Origin: Rhizobium sp. ASV20 | Lineage (GTDB): Bacteria; Pseudomonadota; Alphaproteobacteria; Rhizobiales; Rhizobiaceae | Reading direction: 5' to 3' | DNA: 50,519 bases | Assembly (NCBI RefSeq): GCF_016429015.1 | Contig: NZ_JAELTU010000035.1 | Location: 1 to 50,519 of the forward strand | Shown here: positions 34,315 to 42,649 of the stretch, piece by piece | Position numbering within the stretch: position 1 is the stretch's first letter | How the letters are laid out: each line of letters starts with the position of its first letter | Notes under the pieces: generated by a model | The model's input: only the letters and a program-made list of their open reading frames with translations | What the model was told of the DNA's origin: nothing | Database searches by the model: none | Made by a program: the position numbers and the translations under genes

Positions 34315-35235
34315 TTAGCCGCGGAAGAGCGACAGGATCGACTGGCTCGAGGAGTTGGCGATCGAGAGCGACTGGACGGCCAGCTGCTGCTGCGTCTGCA
34401 GAGCGGACAGCTTGCTCGATTCCTGTTCCATGTTGGCATCAACCAGCTTGCCAACGCCCGACTGGATCGAGTCGGAGAGCGAAGAGGCGAAGCTCGTCTG
34501 CAGGTCGATACGGCTGGAGATCGAGCCGAGGCGCGAGTTCATGCTGGTCATGGAGTTCAGAGCAGACTGAACCATGTTCAGAGCGCTGGAGATGCTACCC
34601 GACGTCATCTTGCTGATGTCAAGGCTGAAGACCGAGTACTGGCTCGTGCCGATGGTCGTCTTGCTGCCGAGAATACCCGAAGCCGTGTCGATCGTGCCGT
34701 TGTTCGCGCCGAACAGAACGTTGCCGCTCGAGCTGGAGTTGAACGCGTAGCTGGTTGAGCTGACCGAAACCGTGCCGTTGGAGCCGCGGATGAAGGAGGA
34801 AACGACCGAAGCCGAGTCGCCGCCCTTAGCCATGACCCAGTTTTCGCCGTTGAACGATGCAGACTGGGCAACGCTCTTCAGCTGCTGCTGCAGCTGGCTG
34901 ATTTCTTCCTGGACCGACTTCTTGTCAACCGACGGTTCCATGGCGGTTGCAAGCTTGTTCTTGATCTGGCCGACGATGTCGATTGCGCTGGTGACAGCCG
35001 TCGTAGCCGTGTCGACCTTTGCAGCGCCGAGGCCGAGAGCGTCGGAAACAGCACCGATGGCGCCGTTGTCGGACTTCATGCTGGTGGCGATCGACCAGTA
35101 AGCAGCGTTGTCGGAAGCCTTGGAGATGCGCAGGCCGGAAGATACGTGGGCCTGCGTCTGCTGCAGGTTGCTGCTGATGCCACGCAGCGTCTGGAGGGCG
35201 GCCATTGCGGCGTTGTTGGTAAGAATGCTCGTCAT
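34315..35235 (-). CDS. flaB: FlaB flagellin
   Basis: A 306-residue flagellin forming the filament. D0/D1 helices are at the ends (MTSILTNNAAMAALQTLRGI and SIANSSSQSILSLFRG); the surface-exposed middle is short and Ser/Thr/Gly-rich (FIRGSNGTVSVSSTSYAFNS), typical of complex rhizobial filaments and offering many possible O-glycosylation sites. Compared with FlaA it differs at positions 5, 9, 78, 101, 113, 167, 214 and 297. A ribosome site (GGGG) precedes ATG 35235. Own leader motif and terminator suggest a separate transcript. Confidence 0.95.
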   Translation of the reverse strand: MTSILTNNAAMAALQTLRGISSNLQQTQAHVSSGLRISKASDNAAYWSIATSMKSDNGAIGAVSDALGLGAAKVDTATTAVTSAIDIVGQIKNKLATAMEPSVDKKSVQEEISQLQQQLKSVAQSASFNGENWVMAKGGDSASVVSSFIRGSNGTVSVSSTSYAFNSSSSGNVLFGANNGTIDTASGILGSKTTIGTSQYSVFSLDISKMTSGSISSALNMVQSALNSMTSMNSRLGSISSRIDLQTSFASSLSDSIQSGVGKLVDANMEQESSKLSALQTQQQLAVQSLSIANSSSQSILSLFRG

Positions 35236-35302
35236 AATATTTGCCCCTTTTGGCAGTGGTTAAAATAAGGGACATTCCGGACCTAAAACCGGTAACGGCA
35301 TT

Positions 35303-35314
35303 CAGCATCATGCC
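35303..35314 (-). promoter_or_regulatory. Flagellin leader motif, copy 2 (flaB)
   Basis: Minus strand GGCATGATGCTG, 68 nt before the flaB start; GTTAAC lies directly upstream and TGCCGTTACCGG downstream, as before the third flagellin. Confidence 0.55.
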
Positions 35315-35404
35315 TGTTAACCCAATCGGTTAAGGTTAACTCGCCGTTTCGATGGTCCTAAGAAACAGCAATATAGTTAAGAAATCTTGAACCTCGAAAA
35401 TGCC

Positions 35405-35443
35405 AAAAAAATAAAAAAAACCGCGCCTTAGATAGGCGCGGTT
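35405..35443 (-). terminator. Terminator of flaA
   Basis: Arms AACCGCGCCT (35419-35428) and AGGCGCGGTT (35434-35443), followed on the minus strand by a long T-rich run (complement of 35405-35418). Strong intrinsic terminator between flaA and flaB. Confidence 0.92.
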
Positions 35444-35489
35444 AACGTCTTGTTTAAGATTTTCGGCCAGCGGCCGATGTCCTAGCCTA

Positions 35490-36410
35490 TTAGCCGCGGA
35501 AGAGCGACAGGATCGACTGGTTCGAGGAGTTGGCGATCGAGAGCGACTGGACGGCCAGCTGCTGCTGCGTCTGCAGAGCGGACAGCTTGCTCGATTCCTG
35601 TTCCATGTTGGCATCAACCAGCTTGCCAACGCCCGACTGGATCGAGTCGGAGAGCGAAGAAGCGAAGCTCGTCTGCAGGTCGATACGGCTGGAGATCGAG
35701 CCGAGGCGCGAGTTCATGCTGGTCATGGAGTTCAGAGCAGACTGAACCATGTTCAGAGCGCTGGAGATCCCACCCGACGTCATCTTGCTGATGTCAAGGC
35801 TGAAGACCGAGTACTGGCTCGTGCCGATGGTCGTCTTGCTGCCGAGAATACCCGAAGCCGTGTCGATCGTGCCGTTGTTCGCGCCGAACAGAACGTTGCC
35901 GCTCGAGCTGGTGTTGAACGCGTAGCTGGTCGAGCTGACCGAAACAGTGCCGTTCGAGCCGCGGATGAAGGAGGAAACGACCGAAGCCGAGTCGCCGCCC
36001 TTAGCCATGACCCAGTTTTCGCCGTTGAACGATGCAGACTGGGCAACGCTCTTCAGCTGCTGCTGCAGCTGGCCGATTTCTTCCTGGACCGACTTCTTGT
36101 CAACCGAACCTTCCATGGCGGTTGCAAGCTTGTTCTTGATCTGGCCGACGATGTCGATTGCGCTGGTAACAGCCGTCGAAGCCGTGTCGACCTTTGCAGC
36201 GCCGAGGCCGAGAGCGTCGGAAACAGCACCGATGGCGCCGTTGTCGGACTTCATGCTGGTGGCGATCGACCAGTAAGCAGCGTTGTCGGAAGCCTTGGAG
36301 ATGCGCAGGCCGGAAGATACGTGGGCCTGCGTCTGCTGCAGGTTGCTGCTGATGCCACGCAGCGTCTGGAGGGCGGCCATTGCGGAATTGTTGGTGATAA
36401 TGCTGGTCAT
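35490..36410 (-). CDS. flaA: FlaA, principal flagellin
   Basis: A 306-residue flagellin, first of four in tandem. Ends MTSIITNNSAMAALQTLRGI and SIANSSNQSILSLFRG; hypervariable centre reduced, as in all rhizobial flagellins. In S. meliloti FlaA is the essential filament subunit and the others are partly redundant; by order this copy is its counterpart. Transcribed divergently from the glycosyltransferase gene at 36744, with the shared leader motif 71 nt upstream of its ATG and a strong terminator downstream. Confidence 0.95.
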   Translation of the reverse strand: MTSIITNNSAMAALQTLRGISSNLQQTQAHVSSGLRISKASDNAAYWSIATSMKSDNGAIGAVSDALGLGAAKVDTASTAVTSAIDIVGQIKNKLATAMEGSVDKKSVQEEIGQLQQQLKSVAQSASFNGENWVMAKGGDSASVVSSFIRGSNGTVSVSSTSYAFNTSSSGNVLFGANNGTIDTASGILGSKTTIGTSQYSVFSLDISKMTSGGISSALNMVQSALNSMTSMNSRLGSISSRIDLQTSFASSLSDSIQSGVGKLVDANMEQESSKLSALQTQQQLAVQSLSIANSSNQSILSLFRG

Positions 36411-36743
36411 TGAGTGTGTCCCCTGGAAACTGGATACGAAAGGAGGACATACCGGACTGAAAATACCGGCGATGACGGAGCAGCTTCATGCCCCTCGATC
36501 CGTCTTCCTAGAGGACCAAACCCGTCATGTCGCAAGCAAACTCGCATCCATTGCTTGCCAATTTCTTAAATTCGGGCCAGCCGGCATCGGCTCTCCGGAA
36601 CGTAGCTAAGAATCCGTAAAGGACTTTTCGTCGGTTGCTTCGGTTTCAGGCAAGCTACGTGAGCGATGATCAAGCGAATCCATGATGCCGGCACTCGGCC
36701 TTTGACGAGAGCCTGTTCAACATTCCGCTTGGAGTTCTCGCTC
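36411..36743. promoter_or_regulatory. Divergent flaA / glycosyltransferase promoter region
   Basis: A 333-nt region without a credible gene. On the minus side it holds the flaA leader motif (36481-36492) and ribosome site; the plus side leads to the OGT-like gene. An open plus frame from 36666 is joined to that gene but lacks a good ribosome site. Confidence 0.6.
36481..36492 (-). promoter_or_regulatory. Flagellin leader motif, copy 1 (flaA)
   Basis: Minus strand GGCATGAAGCTG, 71 nt before the flaA start. Core GCATGAnGCTG shared with flaB and the third flagellin; flanks here are less similar. Confidence 0.55.
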
Positions 36744-38687
36744 GTGAATACGAAAAACGCCTTTTCAGCCGCGTCCGGTTTCTATCAGAAGGGACAATAT
36801 ACGCGCGCGCTCGAAACGCTGAACGATCTGCTTAATGTCGACAGGTCGTCGAAGACCTATGCCTTGCTGGCCAAGACACTGCTCAAGCTTGGCTTCAAGG
36901 CCGATGCGGCGAGCGCTTACGAACTGGCCGGCAGGCAGCCGCCCCGCCGCGAAGACTATCTTCGCGAAGCGCTTCTGCTCCACAGCGAATGCGGTAACGA
37001 CGATCAGGCGCTCGCTGTGGGCAGCCTCATCCTGCCGCTGGCGTTCAGGGATCCGGACCTGGCCTTCGCTCTCAGCCGCATTCTCCTCGGCCGCCAGCAA
37101 AAGGAGCTTCTCACGGGCTTCAAGAGCGTGCTGGTCGAAGGACCGGAAATGAAGCATCGGTTCATGGCCGCAACGCTTCTTACCGATGACCTCTACGAAG
37201 AGGGCAACAAGCATATCGTCGCAACCCTGTTCAAGACCTACCCGGACAACATCATCTTCCGGACGCTCTATCTGATCTTCGCGCGCGAGGAGTCCGATCT
37301 GGCTGCGGTCGACAGGCATATGGCGCCAGTCTTGGCATCAATGGCACAAGGCAAGCTCGATCACGTCACCTCCGACAACCCGTTCTTCCACCTTCACTGG
37401 TGCGGTGACGAAGCGATCAACAAGCTCGCGATCCACGATACCGAACCCCTGCCCGCAGACCATGCCGAGACCCGCCGCAAGCTCCCCCACACATGGGACC
37501 GGAAGATTCGCATCGGCTACGTCTCGTCCGACTTCTGGCCGGGACACGCAACGATGAAGCTCCTGCAGCATGTTCTCGAGCTGCATGACAAGGAACGGTT
37601 CGAAGTCACGCTGTTTGACCACTCCAATCCCCTTATGCAGGGGGACGAGGAATTCGACTACACGAACCTTGGGACCCTAGTCGATATCCGCGGCCATTCC
37701 GACCAGGCGGCGGCAGCTGAGATCCGCGCGCGCGGCATCGATATCCTCATCGATCTCAAGGGACACACGAGGGCAAGCCGGGCACATATTTTCAACCATA
37801 TGCCCGCGCCGATCCAGGTTGCGTGGCTGGGCTTTCCCGGCACGACGGTCAACATCGATCTCGATTACATCATCGGCGATCACTACGTACTGCCGGAGCG
37901 TTCGAAGGAACATTTCCACGAGAAGTTCTGCCGCCTGCCAGAGTGCTATCAGCCGAACGATCCGCTCAACCGGCCAAAGCCGCGGCCGACGACGCGTGCC
38001 CAGCATGGCTTGCCTCAAGACGCTTTCGTCTTTGCGTCCTTCAACGGCAACCGCAAGATCACCTCACAGATGATCGACGTGTGGTGCAACATTCTGAAGC
38101 GCAGCAAGGACAGCGTGCTATGGCTGCTGTGCAATGGCCCACATGCCGAGGCCAATCTCTGGGCGCGTCTGGAAGCGCGCGGCATCAACCGCAAGCGTGT
38201 CGTCTTTACCTCCCGTATCGACTATCAGGCACATATCGATCGTCAGCAGCTTGCCGATATCGGCCTCGACACCTTCCCGGTCAACGGCCATACGACCACC
38301 TCCGAGCAGCTCTGGGGCGGCCTGCCGGTTCTCACCGTCAAAGACACCAACTTCGCCTCACGCGTCAGCGAAAGCCTGCTCAACGCGATCGGCGTGCCGG
38401 AACTGGTCGCCGACGATCTGCAGGCCTATGAAGACATGGCCGTGGAACTTGCCGGCCAGCCGGAACGCATTGCACAGCTCAAGCAGACGCTGGCTGCCAA
38501 CCGGTACATCAAGCCGCTCTTCGACGCCGAGCGCTTCACGCATCACCTGGAGACGGCCTTCGAGATGATGGTGGAGCGCGCCAAGCAGGGGCTGGCACCC
38601 GACCATATGGATGTACCGGCGCTGCCGATCCGCACCGTACCCTTCATGGCGGAAGACGCGAGCGCAGCGGCAATCGCCGCCGAGTAA
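36744..38687 (+). CDS. SPINDLY/OGT-type O-linked glycosyltransferase (GT41), candidate flagellin glycosylase
   Basis: A 647-residue protein: helical TPR-like repeats in the first 230 residues (GFYQKGQYTRALETLNDLLN, ALLAKTLLKLGFKADAASAY), then a GT41 catalytic region. Hallmarks: RIGYVSSDFWPGHATMKLL with the conserved His near 267, FASFNGNRKITSQMIDVWCN, and VNGHTTTSEQLWGGLPVLT for nucleotide-sugar binding. Members transfer GlcNAc or fucose to Ser/Thr of proteins. GTG 36744 is chosen because GGAG is 9 nt upstream and the TPRs begin there. Divergent from flaA and inside the flagellar regulon, so Ser-rich flagellins are the likely substrates (inference). Confidence 0.85.
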   Translation: MNTKNAFSAASGFYQKGQYTRALETLNDLLNVDRSSKTYALLAKTLLKLGFKADAASAYELAGRQPPRREDYLREALLLHSECGNDDQALAVGSLILPLAFRDPDLAFALSRILLGRQQKELLTGFKSVLVEGPEMKHRFMAATLLTDDLYEEGNKHIVATLFKTYPDNIIFRTLYLIFAREESDLAAVDRHMAPVLASMAQGKLDHVTSDNPFFHLHWCGDEAINKLAIHDTEPLPADHAETRRKLPHTWDRKIRIGYVSSDFWPGHATMKLLQHVLELHDKERFEVTLFDHSNPLMQGDEEFDYTNLGTLVDIRGHSDQAAAAEIRARGIDILIDLKGHTRASRAHIFNHMPAPIQVAWLGFPGTTVNIDLDYIIGDHYVLPERSKEHFHEKFCRLPECYQPNDPLNRPKPRPTTRAQHGLPQDAFVFASFNGNRKITSQMIDVWCNILKRSKDSVLWLLCNGPHAEANLWARLEARGINRKRVVFTSRIDYQAHIDRQQLADIGLDTFPVNGHTTTSEQLWGGLPVLTVKDTNFASRVSESLLNAIGVPELVADDLQAYEDMAVELAGQPERIAQLKQTLAANRYIKPLFDAERFTHHLETAFEMMVERAKQGLAPDHMDVPALPIRTVPFMAEDASAAAIAAE

Positions 38688-38710
38688 ATTGGAAAAATCG
38701 AACAAGCAAA

Positions 38711-38742
38711 AAACGCCGGGAAGCAATTCCCGGCGTTTTTTT
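38711..38742. terminator. Bidirectional terminator between OGT-like gene and fliP
   Basis: Arms ACGCCGGGAA (38713-38722) and TTCCCGGCGT (38727-38736), loop GCAA, T-run 38736-38742 and matching A-run on the other side. It can stop both the plus-strand glycosyltransferase gene and the minus-strand operon ending in fliP. Confidence 0.9.
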
Positions 38743-38874
38743 GAAAGCATGTCGTCGCGGCAAAACTATGTACCGGTTTCCCGGCTACGCCATGGGTCGA
38801 ATCAAAAAGCCAAACATGGGACGCAGGCCTGAGGGATCGCGACGCGATTTAGGCTGCCTGTCGGGGCCTGTCCA

Positions 38875-39633
38875 TCAATGGAAAGAGCGCACGAGGCTGC
38901 CGACCAGCAAATTCCAACCGTCGATCAGCACGAAGAACAGAATCTTGAAGGGCAGCGAGATCGATGTCGGCGGCAGCATCATCATACCCATGGCCATGAC
39001 GATGGTCGACACGATCAGGTCGATAACGAGGAACGGCAGGACAACGAGGAAGCCGATCTCGAAGCCGCGGCGAATTTCCGAGATCATGAAAGCCGGGATC
39101 AGGACGCGATAGTCGATCTTGTTGTCGACCACGGTCGTCTGGCCCCGCTCCTTCGCCAGATCGACGAACAGCTTGAGATCCTTGTCGCGCGTATTGTTCG
39201 ACATGAATGTGCGGAAGGGCTCGGCGATGCGCTGCACGGCGTCCGCTTCCGAAATCTGGTTGGCGAGCAGCGGCTGTACCCCGTCCTTCCATGCCTGATC
39301 GAAGGTCGGCGACATGACGTAGAACGTCATGAACAGAGCCAAGCTTAGCAGAATCATGTTCGACGGCGTCGTCGCAATGCCCATGCCGGTACGCAGGATC
39401 GAGAAGGCGATGATGAAGCGCGGAAAGCTCGTCACCATGATCAGGATGCCGGGCGCGATCGACAGGACCGTCAAAAGCCCGAAGGTGCGGATGATCCAGG
39501 CGGCAACCGAGCCGTTTACCGGAGCATTCAGAAGATCCGTGGGGAGCTGTTGCGACAATTGCTGCGCCATCGCCAGCTCGGGCGACAATGCAGCGAGGAC
39601 TAATATGGACAGGGCAAGAGCTAGTCGACTCAT
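38875..39633 (-). CDS. fliP: FliP, flagellar export gate subunit
   Basis: A 252-residue export gate core protein with a cleavable signal peptide (MSRLALALSILVLAALSPEL then AMAQ). Conserved: TSFPRFIIAFSILRTGMG, NMILLSLALFMTFYVMSPTF and a C-terminal MGMMMLPPTSISLPFKILFF. Last gene of the flgB-to-fliP run; overlaps fliL by 4 nt. It forms the FliPQR pore with genes at 20321 and 17213. Confidence 0.95.
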   Translation of the reverse strand: MSRLALALSILVLAALSPELAMAQQLSQQLPTDLLNAPVNGSVAAWIIRTFGLLTVLSIAPGILIMVTSFPRFIIAFSILRTGMGIATTPSNMILLSLALFMTFYVMSPTFDQAWKDGVQPLLANQISEADAVQRIAEPFRTFMSNNTRDKDLKLFVDLAKERGQTTVVDNKIDYRVLIPAFMISEIRRGFEIGFLVVLPFLVIDLIVSTIVMAMGMMMLPPTSISLPFKILFFVLIDGWNLLVGSLVRSFH

Positions 39634-40127
39634 TCGATCACGAAAGTTCTGAACATAACTTTCGATACTCGTCCTTCCGAGCGCAGGTCAACACGCTCCT
39701 GAATGTCATCCCGAAGATATTGCAGGCCTCGCGCCCCTTCGATCTGCTGCAAGGACACCGTACGGATGTAAGCGAGGATGTCCTGGTGGATCGATTGAGC
39801 CAGTTGCGCGTCCGGCTGACCCTTGAACACCAGGGCCAGCTCCAGCCTTATCCAGCTCTGCGAGGGATAGGCAAGATTGGTAGTAATCGGGTCGAGTGCG
39901 ACGATGCCGTTTGGCTGTCCAGCTGCCTCGGCGGCGGCCTGCTTGCCGCCGGCCGGCTGTGTTTTCGCCTGCACGGCTGCAGCGGCTGCCTTGATCCTCG
40001 GAGCGACCATGGTGCCGAGCACCCAGCCGCCGCCACCGCCGAAAACGGTCAGCACCAGCAGCCCGACGATCGTCATGATGAGTGGCGATCCCTTGCCTTT
40101 TGCTGATTCGTCTGCGGCTGCAGCCAT
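39630..40127 (-). CDS. fliL: FliL, stator-associated basal body protein
   Basis: A 165-residue single-span inner-membrane protein: short cytoplasmic start (MAAAADESAKGKGSP), membrane helix (LIMTIVGLLVLTVFGGGGGW), Ala/Gln-rich linker and a periplasmic stomatin-like domain (IRLELALVFKGQPDAQLAQS). It supports stator function. ATG 40127 is preferred; the frame continues to a TTG at 40166 through an imperfect palindromic repeat. The ribosome site (AGGGA) is very close to the ATG, so translation may depend on coupling. Confidence 0.87.
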   Translation of the reverse strand: MAAAADESAKGKGSPLIMTIVGLLVLTVFGGGGGWVLGTMVAPRIKAAAAAVQAKTQPAGGKQAAAEAAGQPNGIVALDPITTNLAYPSQSWIRLELALVFKGQPDAQLAQSIHQDILAYIRTVSLQQIEGARGLQYLRDDIQERVDLRSEGRVSKVMFRTFVIE

Positions 40128-40147
40128 GTCCCTGTCCGTTCGTTGTC

Positions 40148-40188
40148 TAGAACATTTCCGCTTCAAACCGAGCCACGGAAGCGCCCTA
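40148..40188. repeat. Imperfect palindromic repeat upstream of fliL
   Basis: Arms TTCCG (with flanking TAGAAC) and CGGAA (with flanking GCGCCCTA) around a 20-nt centre form an imperfect dyad between flgH and fliL. It shares the TAGnGCGCTTCCG half with the element at 11813-11845 and is probably a decayed copy of the same dispersed family. Confidence 0.35.
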
Positions 40189-40272
40189 ACTCTTAGTTTT
40201 CACGAAACTCCTGACGCAAGGTCGCTCCGCGCCTTTGCTGGAATTTCTCTCACTATCCGATGCCGTCGATCG

Positions 40273-40986
40273 TCAGAGCGGCGACAGTAGATCGACTGCC
40301 TGCTGACCTCGCGGCGGCTGCTGCACTTCCGTCAGGCGACCACGGCCGCCATAGGAGATGCGCGCTTCGGCGATCTTGTCGTAGGAAATCGTATTATCCG
40401 AGGTAACATCCTGCGGACGCACGATGCCGGCGACGTTGAGAATGCGGATTTCCTGATTCATGCGGACTTCCTGCGAGCCGCTGATCATCAGGTTGCCGTT
40501 CTCGAGAATACCGGTGACGACCGCGGCCACGAGCAGGTTGATCTGCTCGGAGCGCTGCATCTTGCCCTTGCCGTCCGTGCTGGTATCGGAGCCCGAGGTC
40601 GCCGTTGCATTGGTGGCGGGCTGCCAGCCGAAGATCTTGGCGGCAATGTTCCAGTTCATGTCGCTCTTGTTCGTGCGGCTGCGGTTGGTCTCGTTGTCCC
40701 AGTTCGCCTTGTCGTCGATCTTGATCGTCACGGTCAGGATGTCGCCAACGTTGAGGGCGCGCGCATCCTTGAAGAGGGCCGCCTGCGAATCGTTCCACAG
40801 CGAATAGCCTTGCGCGACCTGATGCGGCCGCTTCGGGTACTGCGACATCTGCGGCGTCTGCGCATATTGCAGGCCGCTGCCAATCGGACTCATGGCAGGC
40901 GCCCTGCCGATTTCCTTCATGGCCTGCGACTGGCAACCGGCGAGAAAGATGACGATTGCACAGGCAGCCGTAAGACGCGTGTTCAT
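40273..40986 (-). CDS. flgH: FlgH, L-ring lipoprotein
   Basis: A 237-residue outer-membrane L-ring subunit. Lipoprotein signal MNTRLTAACAIVIFLAGCQS with lipidated Cys18; the family blocks SLWNDSQAALFKDARALNVG, DILTVTIKIDDKANWDN and the C-terminal VRPQDVTSDNTISYDKIAEA then RISYGGRG are clear. Overlaps motE by 4 nt. Followed by a 145-nt gap before fliL. Confidence 0.95.
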   Translation of the reverse strand: MNTRLTAACAIVIFLAGCQSQAMKEIGRAPAMSPIGSGLQYAQTPQMSQYPKRPHQVAQGYSLWNDSQAALFKDARALNVGDILTVTIKIDDKANWDNETNRSRTNKSDMNWNIAAKIFGWQPATNATATSGSDTSTDGKGKMQRSEQINLLVAAVVTGILENGNLMISGSQEVRMNQEIRILNVAGIVRPQDVTSDNTISYDKIAEARISYGGRGRLTEVQQPPRGQQAVDLLSPL

Positions 40987-41534
40987 GAGGGGTCCTTCGA
41001 CTTCGATGTGTTCGGGTCGGATGCACTGGCGATGATATTGGTGATCACAGCCGCTTTTTTCGCATCCATCTCCGCAAGGATAAGGCTCGACTGCCGCGCC
41101 GAAAGCTTCATGATGATTGCGGCCGCAATCGTCGTCCTAACGTCGTTGAGGCTGGCCGCGGCGGCATCCGGTTTCATGTTCTTGTAGATATCGACCAGGC
41201 CGACATCCGCCGTCTTCAGGAAGTCGTCGCGACGCTTCAACCAGTCCTCGTATTCCGCCTTGCGCTTGTCCATGGTGGCAATACGCTTGTCGACGTCAGC
41301 CTGCAGCTTCTCCAGCTCCTGCTTTTGCAGCAGATAGCGTTGATCGCGGGCGGGATCGGCGATGTTGGTGCAAAACTGCCGAATCTCATCCTGGCTGGAG
41401 GCCGGATCGACGACCGGCTTCGGCGCCTGCTGCGCTGCGCCGGCGCTGAGCGACAGCAGCAGGAGGCCTGCTGCCGAGACAGCCGAAAGACCACAGGAGA
41501 TCAGCATCTTTCTGGAGCTGACGATCGATATCAT
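40983..41534 (-). CDS. motE: MotE, periplasmic chaperone for MotC
   Basis: A 183-residue exported protein. Signal-like N-terminus (MLISCGLSAVSAAGLLLLSL then SAGAAQ) and a long charged helix (YLLQKQELEKLQADVDKRIA, TMDKRKAEYEDWLKRRDDFL) followed by the MgtE-N-like unit DIYKNMKPDAAAASLNDVRT. In S. meliloti MotE folds and stabilises MotC in the periplasm. Located between flgI and flgH with 4-nt overlaps on both sides, remote from motC at 28131. Confidence 0.88.
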   Translation of the reverse strand: MISIVSSRKMLISCGLSAVSAAGLLLLSLSAGAAQQAPKPVVDPASSQDEIRQFCTNIADPARDQRYLLQKQELEKLQADVDKRIATMDKRKAEYEDWLKRRDDFLKTADVGLVDIYKNMKPDAAAASLNDVRTTIAAAIIMKLSARQSSLILAEMDAKKAAVITNIIASASDPNTSKSKDPS

Positions 41535-42649
41535 TGCAGCACGAGCTCCGCTTGCAGGGCGCCGGCAGACTTGATGCCTTGCAGGATGGCGATGATGCCG
41601 TCCGGCTTGACGCCGATATTGTTGAGACCGGAAACGAGCGTCTTCAGGTCAGGCCCTTCAAGCACAGCGACGCGGCCGCCGCTCTTCGTGGCTGTAATGT
41701 CGGTCTGGTCCTGGATGGCCGTCTGCCCGTTCGAGAAGGGCTCGGGCTGGATCACCTGCGGGTTCTCGCTCACCTGCACAGTCAGCGTTCCGTAGCTGAC
41801 GGCAACCGGGGAGACGCGAACGTCAGCACCGATGACGATGGTTCCGGTGCGCTCGTTGATGACGACCTTGGCCGGCGTATCCGTCTGGACATTGAGATTC
41901 TCGATGTCGGCCATCAGTCGCGTCAGATCCGACATCTTCGGCTTGCTGATGGAGACTTCCTGCGAATCCTTTGCTTCAGCGATCGGCGAGCCGAAGCGCG
42001 AGGTTGCCCATGCGTTGACGGTGTCGGCAATACGGATGGACGTCGAAAAATCGGGATTGCGCAGCTGCAGGACCAGATTGACCGAATCCTTGAAGCGGGA
42101 CGGCAGTTCGCGTTCGATGATGGCGCCGCCGGGGACGCGGCCCGCTGTGGTGACGCCTTCGGTAACGGATGCCGCCGCACCCTGTGCCTGGAAGCCGGAA
42201 ACGATGACCGAACCCTGCGCAACCGCATAGATCTGGCCGTCGGCGCCGCTCAACGAAGTCATGATGAGCGTGCCGCCGCGCAGCGACGTCGCATCGCCGA
42301 GCGAGCTGACTGTCACGTCGATACGGCTGCCGGGGCTGGCAAACGGCGGCAGGTTCGCCGTCACCATGACGGCTGCGGTATTTCTGGCGGCCGATTGGCC
42401 GCCCTGCGTCGAGATGCCGAGATTCTGCAGCATTGCGCGCATGGATTGCTCGGTGAACGGCGACGCGCGCAGGCTGTCACCCGTCCCCTGGAGACCGACG
42501 ATCAAGCCGTAGCCGATAAGCTGATTGTCGCGGCCGGATTGCAGCGACGCGATGTCCTTGATGCGTGATTGCATCGCGGCAGCCGGATCGGCGATGATCA
42601 GGCTGGGCAATGCAAACAGGACTGCGAGAAATTGACGAAGCCGTTTCAT
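41531..42649 (-). CDS. flgI: FlgI, P-ring protein
   Basis: A 372-residue periplasmic P-ring subunit. Signal peptide MKRLRQFLAVLFALPSLIIA; mature block SRIKDIASLQSGRDNQLIGY then GLIVGLQGTGDSLRASPFTE is universally conserved in FlgI. LNNIGVKPDGIIAILQGIK-SAGAL ends the protein as in homologues. Overlaps flgA and motE by 4 nt each. Needs FlgA for assembly. Confidence 0.96.
   Translation of the reverse strand: MKRLRQFLAVLFALPSLIIADPAAAMQSRIKDIASLQSGRDNQLIGYGLIVGLQGTGDSLRASPFTEQSMRAMLQNLGISTQGGQSAARNTAAVMVTANLPPFASPGSRIDVTVSSLGDATSLRGGTLIMTSLSGADGQIYAVAQGSVIVSGFQAQGAAASVTEGVTTAGRVPGGAIIERELPSRFKDSVNLVLQLRNPDFSTSIRIADTVNAWATSRFGSPIAEAKDSQEVSISKPKMSDLTRLMADIENLNVQTDTPAKVVINERTGTIVIGADVRVSPVAVSYGTLTVQVSENPQVIQPEPFSNGQTAIQDQTDITATKSGGRVAVLEGPDLKTLVSGLNNIGVKPDGIIAILQGIKSAGALQAELVLQ

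Larger units (their letters stand above)
34245..36410 (-). repeat. Tandem duplication carrying flaB and flaA
   Basis: Two units, about 34245-35235 and 35419-36410, repeat in direct orientation with a period of exactly 1175 bp between the two stop codons. Similarity covers the entire coding sequence and continues into the 3' region through the terminator arms, but ends abruptly at the start codons. The encoded proteins differ at 8 of 306 positions. Confidence 0.9.

Noticed and set aside
35286..35322. Sigma-28-like promoter (TAAA-N15-GCCGATAA) before flaB
   Set aside because: TGCCGTTACC resembles the -10 box, but the -35 is imperfect, flaA and the fourth flagellin lack the match, and rhizobia are not known to have FliA.
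34315..36410. flaA and flaB as an assembly duplication
   Set aside because: The copies have different leaders, eight amino-acid differences and different 3' flanks beyond the terminator, so they are genuine separate genes.
41534..42568. Plus-strand frame of 344 codons opposite flgI
   Set aside because: Antisense shadow of FlgI, no ribosome site and compositionally biased.
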